DNA of 64,000 nucleotides, taken from contig NZ_SNZA01000001.1 in the NCBI RefSeq assembly GCF_004363305.1, positions 150,902-214,901 on the forward strand. Reading direction: 5' to 3'. Shown in pieces: positions 35,318 to 44,636 of this stretch. Made by a program: the position numbers and the translations under genes. The notes beneath the pieces were generated by a model, which searched no databases, had not been told where the DNA came from, and saw nothing but the letters and a program-made list of their open reading frames with translations. Position 1 is the stretch's first letter, and each line of letters starts with the position of its first letter. Origin of the DNA: Marinomonas communis (GTDB lineage Bacteria; Pseudomonadota; Gammaproteobacteria; Pseudomonadales; Marinomonadaceae).

Positions 35318-35491
35318 CTTTCACAAGACTTTTGCAGCTACTATGACGGAAGGAAATCAATAGCTCGTTTCAACGATGCTAAAAAACAAGAACAGGCTTA
35401 CGCTGACGGTTACTTTGATAATAAAGGTCGATTGCTTCCTTCCAATGTTGGAAGGGAATTTCTTCCGGTTTGCTCAAAACAGATTGCTTGA
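35318..35491 (+). pseudogene. Unrecognised C-terminal gene fragment
   Basis: An open frame without a start codon reads through DFCSYYDGRKSIARFNDAKK and GYFDNKGRLLPSNVGREF to TGA 35491. The amino-acid mix looks protein-like but I cannot place the family. It is probably the tail of a degraded gene between the copper operon and the GntR gene. Confidence 0.3.
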
Positions 35492-35508
35492 GTAGCGGCC
35501 ATATATCT

Positions 35509-36195
35509 TTACTTAGAGTCTGGGGGCAAAAACTCTAACAAAGAGCGTTTTGCATGTTTCACATGTTGGAACATTAGCTCGGCTGCTCCCGCGGCATCCT
35601 TTGCACGGCACAGTTCAATTAAGGTGTGGTGTTCATCTACTGCGCGATCCGCTCCATTGGAAAAAGACAGCTGGGCGCGTAAATATCGCTCTGTTCGGTC
35701 ATAGATGGTGTTCAATACACTCAAATGGAAAGTCATATCTGAAGCCTGGAATAGGGCATGGTGTAACTTTCGATTCGTGTCCGTCCAATCTCCAGACGTT
35801 TTTGCGCTAGCAAACTCAAGACAGTATTTCTCCGCCTCATCGATCTGATCATCGGTGAGGTTTGGCACCGCTTTTAACATCACCTCACGCTCCATTAACG
35901 CTCGCAGATCGAACATTTCCTCTACTTCTTTTAGAGAAATGCTAGCAACCACAGCGCCTTTATAGCGAATGGTTTTGACTAAACCTTCTTGTTCGAGGCG
36001 GTTGATCGACTCACGAATGGGGATACGACTAGTACTGAATTTCTTCGCCAACTCCTCTTGTTTCAATGGCGTACCGTCTTTCAGTTCTCCAGTAATGATC
36101 GCTTGTTTAAGCGTTTCAAACACAATACTCGAGGCTGAGCCTGCTTGAGAGACATCAATGCCTTGGAAGTGGTGAAGGGAATCGGATTTGGCCAT
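35509..36195 (-). CDS. GntR-family regulator with FCD domain
   Basis: This 228-residue protein has an N-terminal winged HTH (SRIPIRESINRLEQEGLV) and an FCD all-helical effector domain (residues 90-220). The family's metal-ligand pattern is visible (Asp in DLRALMERE; His in LHHALF, QHVKH). Such regulators usually repress a neighbouring catabolic gene until an acid ligand binds. It is divergent from the proline-racemase-family gene, and a perfect 12-bp palindrome lies between them. Confidence 0.88.
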   Translation of the reverse strand: MAKSDSLHHFQGIDVSQAGSASSIVFETLKQAIITGELKDGTPLKQEELAKKFSTSRIPIRESINRLEQEGLVKTIRYKGAVVASISLKEVEEMFDLRALMEREVMLKAVPNLTDDQIDEAEKYCLEFASAKTSGDWTDTNRKLHHALFQASDMTFHLSVLNTIYDRTERYLRAQLSFSNGADRAVDEHHTLIELCRAKDAAGAAELMFQHVKHAKRSLLEFLPPDSK

Positions 36196-36282
36196 GAATC
36201 AATGCTTTAGCTCGTGAAATCAAAGAAAGCATTTTATTGAACCAGAAAGGCAATGTATATAAATGAAAATTGGTTATTGTAG

Positions 36283-36294
36283 ATTGGATCCAAT
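36283..36294. promoter_or_regulatory. Putative GntR operator
   Basis: ATTGGATCCAAT is a perfect palindrome in the divergent GntR/proline-racemase promoter region, with the size and TTGG-AT-CCAA symmetry common for FCD-type GntR operators. Confidence 0.5.
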
Positions 36295-36363
36295 ATTGTT
36301 AGGTTTCGCTTTATTGTGTTTGTCACAACAACAAATCAACTTATTTCACAAAAGGAAACTTCA

Positions 36364-37398
36364 ATGAGAACCACAAAAGTCGTGCATGTTGTGTCTTGCC
36401 ACGCAGAAGGCGAAGTCGGTGATGTGATCGTCGGCGGTGTTCAACCTCCTCCAGGTGAGACACTTTGGGAGCAGCGTGAATGGATTCATCAGGATCAGAC
36501 ACTGCGTAACTTCGTTTTAAACGAGCCCCGTGGCGGTGTCTTTCGTCATGTAAATTTGCTGTTGCCTTCTAAGCATCCTGAAGCCAGTTACGCGTGGATT
36601 ATTATGGAGCCAGAAGATACTCCCCCCATGTCAGGCTCAAACAGTATCTGTGTTTCAACCGTGCTGTTGGATACTGGCTTAGTGCCAATGGTGGAACCTG
36701 TCACGACAATGACGCTAGAAGCGCCAGGTGGCTTGGTGAATGTCCGTGCGGAGTGTTCTGACGGCAAGGCACAACGAATCTTCGTTGAAAACGTACCGTC
36801 ATTTGCATGCGAATTGGATCAAAAGCTAGAAGTGCCAGAAGTAGGTACTTTAACGGTCGATATTGCCTACGGTGGTGACAGCTTTGTAGTGGTTAACCCA
36901 GAACAACTATGCATTGAATTGGATGCCATCAACGCGGATAAATTGGCCAAAATAGGGGCGGAAATCACTGACGCGGCTAACGACCAATTGGTGTTTAACC
37001 ATCCCGAAAAAGATTGGAAACACTTCTCTTTTTGCTTGTTTGCAGGGGCTTTAGCCAAAACAGAAACAGGTTACGAAGCGCTGTCGGCAGTATCGATTAA
37101 ACCAGGCAAAATTGACCGCTCCCCGACGGGGACGTCCGTTAGTGCACGTATGGCTATCCTTCACCAGCGTGGACAAATGGCGGTAGGGGACACGTTTAAG
37201 GCTGTCTCATTAATCGGTTCAACTTTTACAGGCAAGATTCTTCGTACCTGTAAAGTAGGCGAACTTGATGCCATTGTGCCTGAAATCTCAGGAAGAGGCT
37301 GGATAACAGGTACTCACCAACACATGTTAGACCCATCAGATCCTTGGCCAGAAGGTTACCGTCTAAGCGACACATGGCCGAACCATAAACAGAAGTGA
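36364..37398 (+). CDS. Proline racemase superfamily protein, probable hydroxyproline dehydratase
   Basis: This 344-residue protein has the two-domain proline-racemase fold. At the first catalytic position the usual MCGH is MSGSNS, so Ser replaces Cys. At the second, SPCGTG is SPTGTS, so Thr replaces Cys. Thr at the second site is known from trans-3-hydroxy-L-proline dehydratases, which eliminate water instead of racemising; the Ser/Thr pair rules out normal racemase chemistry. The start at ATG 36364 follows AAAAGGAAACTTCA. It is divergent from GntR. Likely role: hydroxyproline or related imino-acid catabolism. Confidence 0.8.
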   Translation: MRTTKVVHVVSCHAEGEVGDVIVGGVQPPPGETLWEQREWIHQDQTLRNFVLNEPRGGVFRHVNLLLPSKHPEASYAWIIMEPEDTPPMSGSNSICVSTVLLDTGLVPMVEPVTTMTLEAPGGLVNVRAECSDGKAQRIFVENVPSFACELDQKLEVPEVGTLTVDIAYGGDSFVVVNPEQLCIELDAINADKLAKIGAEITDAANDQLVFNHPEKDWKHFSFCLFAGALAKTETGYEALSAVSIKPGKIDRSPTGTSVSARMAILHQRGQMAVGDTFKAVSLIGSTFTGKILRTCKVGELDAIVPEISGRGWITGTHQHMLDPSDPWPEGYRLSDTWPNHKQK

Positions 37399-37423
37399 AG
37401 TCTAAAATAATAGAGCTTATGCA

Positions 37424-37458
37424 AGCGGTGCTGCTTTAGGTGGCACCGCTTTTTTTTA
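37424..37458 (+). terminator. Terminator after the proline-racemase-family gene
   Basis: The stem AGCGGTGC/GCACCGCT is followed by eight further T. Confidence 0.85.
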
Positions 37459-37546
37459 AATTAAATCAATGCATTCATTCAATGAATTGTGAAAATAATT
37501 TAAAATTATAAAAAAATAAAATCATTAAGTTAGCGAATACATTTCA

Positions 37547-38467
37547 ATGCATAATCACTTCCTTTTACTCGATAAATACCGAAAACACGAGCGCACCATA
37601 CGAGATCTGTTGGCTTCGATCACTACCAGTTTAGATTCCATGGCATTGCTTAAAAGTGAGCAACAGCAGATTGCGACAATCAATGATTTGAGTCGTTCCT
37701 ATCCGTTTATCGAACTGATGTATAGCCTCGATCAACATGGAATTCAGCAGTTTGAGACGGCTTTAAGTAAAGGCGTGACGGCGGCCAAGAAGCGTCACTT
37801 CAGTAAAGGCACGGATCGCAGTCATCGACCTTATTTTTTAGAAGCACAAAACAGTTCCAATTCAACTGTGGTGACTGCGCCATATTTATCGTCAGCGACG
37901 CACACGCTTTCATTATCGTCAGTGCAGCATTTGGTGGACGAAGAGGGCAATGATCAAGGCTACTTGGTGATTAACTTTAATCTGCCTAAGTTAGTAGCTT
38001 ACTTGTTAGGTAACGTGCGTCAAAATGCATTACATCCCTTCTTTCAGAGCATATATGCTTTGATTGGTGCCTCGCTTATTGGGGTTGCCATCTGGTTGCT
38101 TGGTGCATCGTTCTATAGCTTCTTAAATGTGTTTGATGAACAACGCAGCGCGCCGGATATTTCCTTTGGCATTGTGGTCATGTTGACCTTGTCATTAGCG
38201 ATATTTGATCTTGGTAAAACCATCCTCGAAGAAGAAGTATTGTCGAGTAAGGACATTAACCACTATCAGTCTTCACGTAGAACCATTATGAGGTTTATGT
38301 CCGCGATCATTATCGCGGTAACCATCGAAGCTCTATTGTTGATGTTTAAATCGGTGTTGAGTGCGAACGTGCAGAATATTCAATTTGGCGTCTGGATGCT
38401 GCTTTCAGGAGTTGGTTTGTTAGCAGGGCTTGGTGCGTATCTGAGGTTAAGCCGTGAAGACGGTTAA
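37547..38467 (+). CDS. PDC-sensor membrane protein without output domain
   Basis: In this 306-residue protein, residues 1-160 resemble a PDC/Cache-type sensor (DRSHRPYFLEAQNSSNSTVVTAPYLSSAT) with no preceding membrane segment. After residue 165 come about four transmembrane helices (SIYALIGASLIGVAIWLLG; ISFGIVVMLTLSLAIFDLG; two more to the end). No kinase, GGDEF, EAL or chemotaxis output is present. I know of similar general-purpose annotations but no function. No Shine-Dalgarno is evident. It is convergent with the following LysR gene. Confidence 0.7.
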   Translation: MHNHFLLLDKYRKHERTIRDLLASITTSLDSMALLKSEQQQIATINDLSRSYPFIELMYSLDQHGIQQFETALSKGVTAAKKRHFSKGTDRSHRPYFLEAQNSSNSTVVTAPYLSSATHTLSLSSVQHLVDEEGNDQGYLVINFNLPKLVAYLLGNVRQNALHPFFQSIYALIGASLIGVAIWLLGASFYSFLNVFDEQRSAPDISFGIVVMLTLSLAIFDLGKTILEEEVLSSKDINHYQSSRRTIMRFMSAIIIAVTIEALLLMFKSVLSANVQNIQFGVWMLLSGVGLLAGLGAYLRLSREDG

Positions 38468-38491
38468 TATTAGGCAACGCTCAAACCCTTA

Positions 38492-39379
38492 TTAGGTCTG
38501 AGCATTAAAAGAGTAGTCACCATTAAACGGTGTTTTTATTATCAGCTCTTCGATTAAATCGACCAGGGCGGAGCGTTTATCTTCTGCTGGGCTTTTGAAT
38601 ACAGCTATCTCCAGAGCGGGTAGTGTTGGCAGTGCCTTATGGTTCACCAGGGGTAAGCGTTCAGGTACAGAGCATTTGGTCAACATGGATAGTGCTATGC
38701 CGCTTTGTGCGGCGGCGATCTGACCTGCAATGTAGGCGCTACTGTAAATGATTTTATAGCCGCCTTTTAATTGATCGAGAACTCCGGTGATTTTCTTGCG
38801 TGCTTCGCTGCCAAATTCATACATAGCGACAGGAAGAGGCTTGGATTCATCCCATTGGTAAGGAATATAGCCAGCCCAGACAAGTGGTACGGTCGCTATT
38901 TTTACGCCTCTGTCAGTTCTGTCTTGGGTGATAATGCCTATGTCTATTTCACCTTTTTCGATCCGTGGCACTAGGGTAGAAGAAGGCTCGCAGACAAAAC
39001 TAATTTCGATTTGAGGGTAGGCCTCATTTATAGCTCTTAATATGGCCGGAAAGAAACTCACCGCATAGTCGTCTGGAATGCCCAAGCTGATTTTCCCAGT
39101 TAGGTCTTGTTCTTTCGCCATGACAAGGGCAGAGCGATGGGCTTTTAAAATATTGTCAGCATGGATCAGAAACTCTTGTCCCAACGTGGTCAATGTAAGG
39201 CGTCTGACTTCTCGATGAAATAACTCGCCATCTAGAACGGATTCTAAGTTTTTTATGTGCATGCTGATGGCAGACTGGGACCGATTCAGCAAGGTGCTGG
39301 ACTTGGTCATGGAACCTGTTTGGGCCACCGATTTGAAGGTTCGTAACCACTGGATTTCTAAGTCTCGTTCAACATTCAC
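38492..39379 (-). CDS. LysR-family regulator
   Basis: This 295-residue protein has an N-terminal HTH (MTKSSTLLNRSQSAISMHIKNLE) and a C-terminal periplasmic-binding-like effector domain. The start appears to be GTG 39379 (VNVERDLEIQWLRTF). It is divergent from an EamA transporter gene, 107 bases away, which it probably regulates; the effector is unknown. Confidence 0.85.
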   Translation of the reverse strand: MNVERDLEIQWLRTFKSVAQTGSMTKSSTLLNRSQSAISMHIKNLESVLDGELFHREVRRLTLTTLGQEFLIHADNILKAHRSALVMAKEQDLTGKISLGIPDDYAVSFFPAILRAINEAYPQIEISFVCEPSSTLVPRIEKGEIDIGIITQDRTDRGVKIATVPLVWAGYIPYQWDESKPLPVAMYEFGSEARKKITGVLDQLKGGYKIIYSSAYIAGQIAAAQSGIALSMLTKCSVPERLPLVNHKALPTLPALEIAVFKSPAEDKRSALVDLIEELIIKTPFNGDYSFNAQT

Positions 39380-39486
39380 AATGATGGTCCATTTATCTAT
39401 TCGATTTTCGGGTAGAGTATGGTTGTATTATGCATTTTACGGGACGAAAAAACGCTGCTATTGTCACTTTTTTTAGGGAGTGCTAA

Positions 39487-40347
39487 ATGACAACAACGAA
39501 AAATCACGCAGTTTTACTGGTTCATTTGAGCACAGCGTTATTTGCGTTATCGGCCGTATTTGCGAAAAACATGGAGGTTTCTGTAACCAATATTGTTTCC
39601 ATGAGAGCTCTGCTGGCGGCGTTAGCGTTGGGTCTGGTGTTGGCTTTCTTCAAGAAGAATCAGTGGCGCAGACTGAATGTAAAGGAGTGGGGCCATTTAA
39701 TTACGCTCGGTGGGCTTTTGGCGTTGCACTGGCTGTGCTTTTTCATCGGCGTTATAGAAGCCGGGATCGCTGTAGGGACATTGGGCTTTGCTTGTTTCCC
39801 AGTGTTTGTCGCACTAATCAATAAAACACTCTACGGGCCCATCATTTCTAAATACGAATGGCTCTGTATCAGCGTGATTATTGTCGGCTTATCCATCTTA
39901 TCGCTTGATAGCTTCTTAGATTCCGACAGCCTGCTGGCACTGGCTTGGGCGATCGCTTCAGGGGCTTCCTATGCGGTCATACTGGTTTACAACCAAAGAG
40001 TGTCAGTAAAGGGTTCAGCGATACAATCATCGTGGATACAGTTTGTCAGTTGTGGATTATTCGCATTGCCATTTGGAGTCAGCTCTTTGCCTGCCATCAA
40101 TGCCGACGATGTTGTTGCACTGATCGTAATTGGCTTTTTGTGCACGGGTGTTGCTTACACAGTACTCACCAAAGCACTGCAATCTGTGCCATCGTCCAAA
40201 GCCGCTGTTGTGATTACTCTTGAGCCAGTTTGGGCGATTCTATTTGCGGCGCTATTAGGTACTGTGCCAACCGTAAGCGTTTTGATCGGTGGTGGACTGA
40301 TTATCGCCGCAGTGACGGCGAGAACATTAAAAGTGTCGGATGTTTAA
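39487..40347 (+). CDS. EamA-family (DMT) transporter
   Basis: This 286-residue protein has ten transmembrane segments in two EamA repeats (ALSAVFAKNMEVSVTNIVSMR; the second from SLLALAWAIASGASYAVILV, ending LEPVWAILFAALLG). It exports a small metabolite or amino acid by drug/metabolite-transporter logic. TTAGGGAG precedes the ATG. It is divergent from its probable LysR regulator. Confidence 0.85.
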   Translation: MTTTKNHAVLLVHLSTALFALSAVFAKNMEVSVTNIVSMRALLAALALGLVLAFFKKNQWRRLNVKEWGHLITLGGLLALHWLCFFIGVIEAGIAVGTLGFACFPVFVALINKTLYGPIISKYEWLCISVIIVGLSILSLDSFLDSDSLLALAWAIASGASYAVILVYNQRVSVKGSAIQSSWIQFVSCGLFALPFGVSSLPAINADDVVALIVIGFLCTGVAYTVLTKALQSVPSSKAAVVITLEPVWAILFAALLGTVPTVSVLIGGGLIIAAVTARTLKVSDV

Positions 40348-40382
40348 AATGTTTTATAGCTCATAGGATTAAAGCTCATATT

Positions 40383-40449
40383 TAATCGCCAGTCGCATAG
40401 TAGCATTACTGTAGACACTATAGTTACTCTACTATGTTACTGGCGATTA
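40383..40449. repeat. Long imperfect inverted repeat between two EamA genes
   Basis: The arms TAATCGCCAGT/ACTGGCGATTA and CATAGTAG/CTACTATG are separated by a 2-base mismatch. They continue inward to ACTGTAG-ACA-CTATAGT, so 67 bases can fold almost end to end. The right arm includes the last codons and stop of the downstream minus-strand gene. No U tract follows on either strand. Confidence 0.6.
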
Positions 40450-41324
40450 GGATTCCGGGTAGCAACCCAGCCAAGAATAGAACCAAAGCTAACCATCAAA
40501 GCCCCCATCCAAAAGCTTTGGTTCAGTTGTGTGCTGAGATAGATGGATGCGAAGACCGAGGAAAGCACAGGCGTAAAGTACGAAAGCCCCGCTAGCAGCG
40601 TGACATTTCCTCGTTGTAAGCCAATATTCCAAAAGGCGTACCCCAATCCAATCGCCAATGAGGCACAGGTAATTTCAATAAGAACACCAAGGCTTACTGA
40701 AAAGGCGGGCGCATCCTCAAGAAAGTATTTTGTCCATAAAACGATGGCCGTTGCGGCAAAGAAAGCCGTCACGCTTGAGGATTTTCCTTGGGTCAGTGTT
40801 GGTGTTGCTACACAGTAAAGTGACCAGAAAATAGCACCTAGAAAAGCCAATAAATACACCGTTGGATGACTGGCAATGCGTTCTGTTACCGCGCTGAGGT
40901 CAGGTGCCGCCGTGCCTGACAATACGGTATAAACACCCCACAATGAGCAAAATAGCCCGGGCCAAAGTAACCATTTGGCAGGCTTTTTCAGCACAAACAC
41001 CGCTAAAACCGCCGTCAGTGGTGGCCATAGGTAATTTAAAATACTGACCTCAATGGCTTGTGTCGGACTGCTTGATTGGCCAATGGCTAATGCCAAGCAG
41101 ACTTCATAGCTGACAAACAGCGTCCCGCCGATAATAAAGTAACGCGGTGTGATTTTTCTAAGGCCTAGCCCTCTGCCATGAATCATCAACAGCACAGCGG
41201 CGAAGGAATAAATCAGAGCGGCGCCAGCGGTTGCTCCCACTTGATCGGTAATGCTGCGAATGAGCCCGACAACCACGCTCCATAACACGATAGCAAGTAC
41301 ACCAATAAACGTTGCTTGATTCAC
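40437..41324 (-). CDS. EamA-family exporter, YddG-like
   Basis: This 295-residue protein has ten hydrophobic helices and resembles YddG-type aromatic amino-acid exporters in layout (FIGVLAIVLWSVVVGLIRSI; later GLAYAFWNIGLQRGN-like GLGYAFWNIGLQRGN). The start is GTG 41324 with AAGGA eight bases upstream. It is monocistronic and convergent with the other EamA gene. The substrate is inferred only. Confidence 0.82.
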   Translation of the reverse strand: MNQATFIGVLAIVLWSVVVGLIRSITDQVGATAGAALIYSFAAVLLMIHGRGLGLRKITPRYFIIGGTLFVSYEVCLALAIGQSSSPTQAIEVSILNYLWPPLTAVLAVFVLKKPAKWLLWPGLFCSLWGVYTVLSGTAAPDLSAVTERIASHPTVYLLAFLGAIFWSLYCVATPTLTQGKSSSVTAFFAATAIVLWTKYFLEDAPAFSVSLGVLIEITCASLAIGLGYAFWNIGLQRGNVTLLAGLSYFTPVLSSVFASIYLSTQLNQSFWMGALMVSFGSILGWVATRNPNRQ

Positions 41325-41407
41325 AAATGCATCCTTTCAGTGAGATGTTTAGGACTGTTCTCTATACAGTGAGCATGGAGTTTAACTTTACCTTATTAAA
41401 AAATACA

Positions 41408-42427
41408 TCAATCACCTAAGGCTTGAGACCAGCTGTTTAGAAACTGCGTTTTTTTGTGTTGATCTAAATACAACAAAAGCTCGGGAGCTAGGCGAATGGG
41501 GTGAAAGTTGGTGCTGCTGTTGAGCTGATTTTCGGGATCGTTATGAGAGCCTAGCGTCCGATCTAATGGCATTAAAGCCGTGTTGTTGGCGATGGTTTGC
41601 TGGCCTGCTGGGGATCTTAAGTAAGCAATAAAGTCCGCACCCAGTTCTGCCGCCTTAGCGTCACGATGCACAAAGGCAGAGCGCACAATCACCAAAGCGT
41701 AGTCCTCAGGAACAATCACGCCAATGTGTTCATTGTTCATGGCTTTTGCCATGGCATAAGAGCCCAGCAAGTTGTAGCCAAATACCAAATCACCGGTTGT
41801 CAGTCGAGTTAGTAATAAAGACGTACAGCAATGAATATCCGCCCGTGCTCGACCTAAGCTTTCCTGTAGACGCCCTGTAAGGCTAAACGTGACCTCATCT
41901 TGAGAGGCAACCAAATAACCTAACCCTGAACTGGCGGCGTCATAAGTTCCAATGCGTCCTTGGTAAAATTTCGCCTGTTCCCTTAGCTGCTCAGCTAATG
42001 CTTCATGGGTATGGGGAATGGATCTGTTTTGAAACGACTCTTTATTGTAAACGAATACAATTGGTTCATAGGTAAAGCCAAACAGTTCGTTGCTCCATTG
42101 TGCCCAAGGTTGGTGGCTGGAAACATTCGGCACGTCGTAAATAGGTTGTGCAAAGCCATCATTGACTAGTTTTACTTGTAGATCTGAAGCCGAGCTGATC
42201 ACCACATCAGGGGGCGGCAATATCGGATCGAGCAATTCATCATAGAGTTCTTGGGTATTAAACTCCCGATACAGAATGGTGGCCTCAGGGTTTAAGGTTT
42301 CAAACTCATGCAGCAATGGGCGAATCGCACTGATGTCCGTGGCACTGTAGATTCGTAGATTCGATTCTTGTGCCATCAGCGGCAACGAAGAGAAGAATAA
42401 ATAGCATACAAAGGCGATTCTAAGCAT
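41408..42427 (-). CDS. ABC-type extracellular solute-binding protein (iron/phosphoglycerate-regulator type)
   Basis: This 339-residue protein has a signal peptide (MLRIAFVCYLFFSSLPLMAQ). Its bilobal fold is of the Fe3+/thiamine-type binding family (LRIYSATDISAIRPLLHEFE; LVFGYNLLGSYAM). No permease or ATPase accompanies it. It overlaps the histidine kinase gene by eight bases and is third in a response regulator/kinase/binding protein operon. This resembles PgtC in the Salmonella PgtABC system, so it may present a ligand to the kinase. Confidence 0.83.
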   Translation of the reverse strand: MLRIAFVCYLFFSSLPLMAQESNLRIYSATDISAIRPLLHEFETLNPEATILYREFNTQELYDELLDPILPPPDVVISSASDLQVKLVNDGFAQPIYDVPNVSSHQPWAQWSNELFGFTYEPIVFVYNKESFQNRSIPHTHEALAEQLREQAKFYQGRIGTYDAASSGLGYLVASQDEVTFSLTGRLQESLGRARADIHCCTSLLLTRLTTGDLVFGYNLLGSYAMAKAMNNEHIGVIVPEDYALVIVRSAFVHRDAKAAELGADFIAYLRSPAGQQTIANNTALMPLDRTLGSHNDPENQLNSSTNFHPIRLAPELLLYLDQHKKTQFLNSWSQALGD

Positions 42428-43862
42428 CGTTAGCGTCCATTATATGAGGGAATGAAAAACACACAGCGAGTCCACCTAGTTCGCTTTTAGATAGCAAGAG
42501 TTGGCCTCGATGGGTTAACGCAGCACTTTGTGCGATAGCAAGCCCAAGACCAGATCCCTGAGTGTTACGGCCTACTTTAACGAAACGCTCTAACGCTTGG
42601 CTCATCATACTTTCCGGTATACCAGGACCATTGTCTTCCACCCATACTTGATGATTTTCCTGCCTATAATGGAGACTGATGCGGATGATCGCTGTCGTGT
42701 TTGAAGTATGGGAGCCATGCTGGACAGCGTTATCAATGACGTTTCGCAAGGCTTCTTTTAACACTAACTCGTCACCTAATATCTGCACATCGTTGTGCGG
42801 CGGAACGTATTCGAACTCTATATCCGTATGGGCGTAGTCCCGCACGGCCTGAGTGATGACGTCTTGCAGGATCTTTTGCATGGTCAATACAGAAAATGTT
42901 TGACGATCACCGCGATGAACGATGGTGGCATGGGCCAACAGCTGATTGGTTAATCGGGTAAGCTTGGTATGGTCTTTATAAATCTCGTTAATGGTATTTT
43001 TATCAATTTGCTCGTTATCTGAGGTGAGAGCAATTTCTAGCTGTGCTTTCGTGGTGGCTTGTGCGGTTCGGATTTGATGAGAGGCATCGGCAATAAAATC
43101 ACGCATAGCCGCCAATGCACTCAGCCATTGTTGACGATAGTCGTTGATGGCTTGAGTTAAGGGCGCAACTTCAAGCATCTGGGTTGTCGGTAGGTTTTGC
43201 TTATCCATTGGCGATTGAGTTTTGAGCTGGGAAGACAGCCAATTCAAAGGGGACAATGCGCGATTGATGGCGATCCACATCACTAACAAAGCCGTGCCCA
43301 TTACCACCATTAGCGTTGTTAGAGCGGCGTAAAGTGTGTCCCGCATCTGAGCGTCTCTTGCTAGGGTTGTTTGGCCCAAAATAATAGTGACATTGCCTGC
43401 CACTGAACGCTCACTCAGGCGTTTTTGGCGAACGATAAAACGCACTTTCTTCCCTTTATAGGTGTGCAAGGCGTAATGAGGTTCGATTAGATCCGCTTGT
43501 TGGTCAGTTAGCTTTACGGGCAGGTCAAAATATCCACTGAGAAAATCAGCGTTAGGCCCGTAAATGGCGTAGTAGACCTTATCGTCTGGGGCCAGTTGTA
43601 AAATTTCGAACGCGGAATAGGGTAAGTCGATATGAACCTGATTTTTGGCCACATTAATGCCGTCTAGCATGGTGACGCTTGCACTGGATAACAGTCGATC
43701 ATAGGAATAGTCTGCGCTGGTATTCGCGTAATGCCAAACGCCCACACTCAGTATGGCTAGAACGGTACACATAAACAGCGCCGTTCTTGTCAACATTCGC
43801 TGGCGTAAGGAATACTCCTCAGAGGATGAAATCAGAGCGAGTATTTTTTCAATCGTGGACAT
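42420..43862 (-). CDS. Sensor histidine kinase, TctE-like
   Basis: This 480-residue protein has TM1 (about residues 25-45), a periplasmic 2CSK_N-type sensor (50-170), TM2 (175-200), and dimerisation and HATPase domains (DNAVQHGS, VEDNGPGIP, GSGLGLAIAQSA). The phospho-acceptor His lies in DASHQIRTAQATTKAQ; the usual Pro after Arg-Thr is missing, a mild oddity. It overlaps the response regulator gene by 14 bases. It probably senses a carboxylate, given the divergent TctCBA genes. Confidence 0.88.
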   Translation of the reverse strand: MSTIEKILALISSSEEYSLRQRMLTRTALFMCTVLAILSVGVWHYANTSADYSYDRLLSSASVTMLDGINVAKNQVHIDLPYSAFEILQLAPDDKVYYAIYGPNADFLSGYFDLPVKLTDQQADLIEPHYALHTYKGKKVRFIVRQKRLSERSVAGNVTIILGQTTLARDAQMRDTLYAALTTLMVVMGTALLVMWIAINRALSPLNWLSSQLKTQSPMDKQNLPTTQMLEVAPLTQAINDYRQQWLSALAAMRDFIADASHQIRTAQATTKAQLEIALTSDNEQIDKNTINEIYKDHTKLTRLTNQLLAHATIVHRGDRQTFSVLTMQKILQDVITQAVRDYAHTDIEFEYVPPHNDVQILGDELVLKEALRNVIDNAVQHGSHTSNTTAIIRISLHYRQENHQVWVEDNGPGIPESMMSQALERFVKVGRNTQGSGLGLAIAQSAALTHRGQLLLSKSELGGLAVCFSFPHIMDANDA

Positions 43863-44517
43863 GCGCTAAATACCCCAGACCACGGACAGTCTTAATGATT
43901 AATGTGGAGCCTTGAAGTTGTTTTCGTAACCTCGTCAGTGTCTGTTCAACCGCGTTAGGGGTGTAAGCTTCATCGAAATTGTAGAGCCGATTTGCGATGT
44001 CATCTTTGGTCAGCATGCGATCAAGATGGGTTAAAAACAGCTCAAGCATTTGTACTTCTCTAGGGCGAAGCTCAATGATCTCTTGGTTGACCTTGACGAC
44101 TTTGGTCGCACTGTTAAAGCTTAAATTACCGCAATGAATTTCATTATCGGACTTGCCTCGCTCCCGACGAACCAGTGCTCGACAGCGCGCCGCCAGCTCT
44201 CTTAAATCAAACGGTTTGACCAAATAATCATCGGCGCCTAAGTCTAGCGCACTGACCCGATCATCGACTTCGGCACGGGCGGTTAGAATTAAAACAGGAA
44301 TCGAGTTTTTTCTTGATCTAAGTGACGTTAGCAGCTCAAAGCCACTTTTTCCTGGCAAGTTCACGTCAAGAATCAATACTTCGATGGTGTCATGAGCCAA
44401 GATGGATTCCGCTTTTTCAGCACTGTCTACCCAATCAATGGCATGTCCCATTTCAGAAAAATACTGGACAATGGATTGTGCTAGTCCTTGGTTATCTTCA
44501 GTGAGCAACACTCGCAT
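43849..44517 (-). CDS. OmpR-family response regulator, TctD-like
   Basis: This 222-residue protein has a receiver domain (phospho-Asp in VLILDVNLPG, Lys in DYLVKPFD) and a winged-helix OmpR domain (IELRPREVQMLELFLTH; TLIIKTVRGLGYLAHV). It is first in the operon and divergent from tctC, with 119 bases between them that must hold both promoters. It probably activates the TctCBA importer. Confidence 0.9.
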   Translation of the reverse strand: MRVLLTEDNQGLAQSIVQYFSEMGHAIDWVDSAEKAESILAHDTIEVLILDVNLPGKSGFELLTSLRSRKNSIPVLILTARAEVDDRVSALDLGADDYLVKPFDLRELAARCRALVRRERGKSDNEIHCGNLSFNSATKVVKVNQEIIELRPREVQMLELFLTHLDRMLTKDDIANRLYNFDEAYTPNAVEQTLTRLRKQLQGSTLIIKTVRGLGYLAHVHD

Positions 44518-44636
44518 ATTCGCTACTCTTTTTTGTTTTTTTATTCGGTGTCAGTTTGATGTCAGTTTCAACGCTTACTTTTACGCTACTGCGTTTTTGG
44601 GCGCAGAACAATAACAACAAAAGTGGAGCTTTGTTA

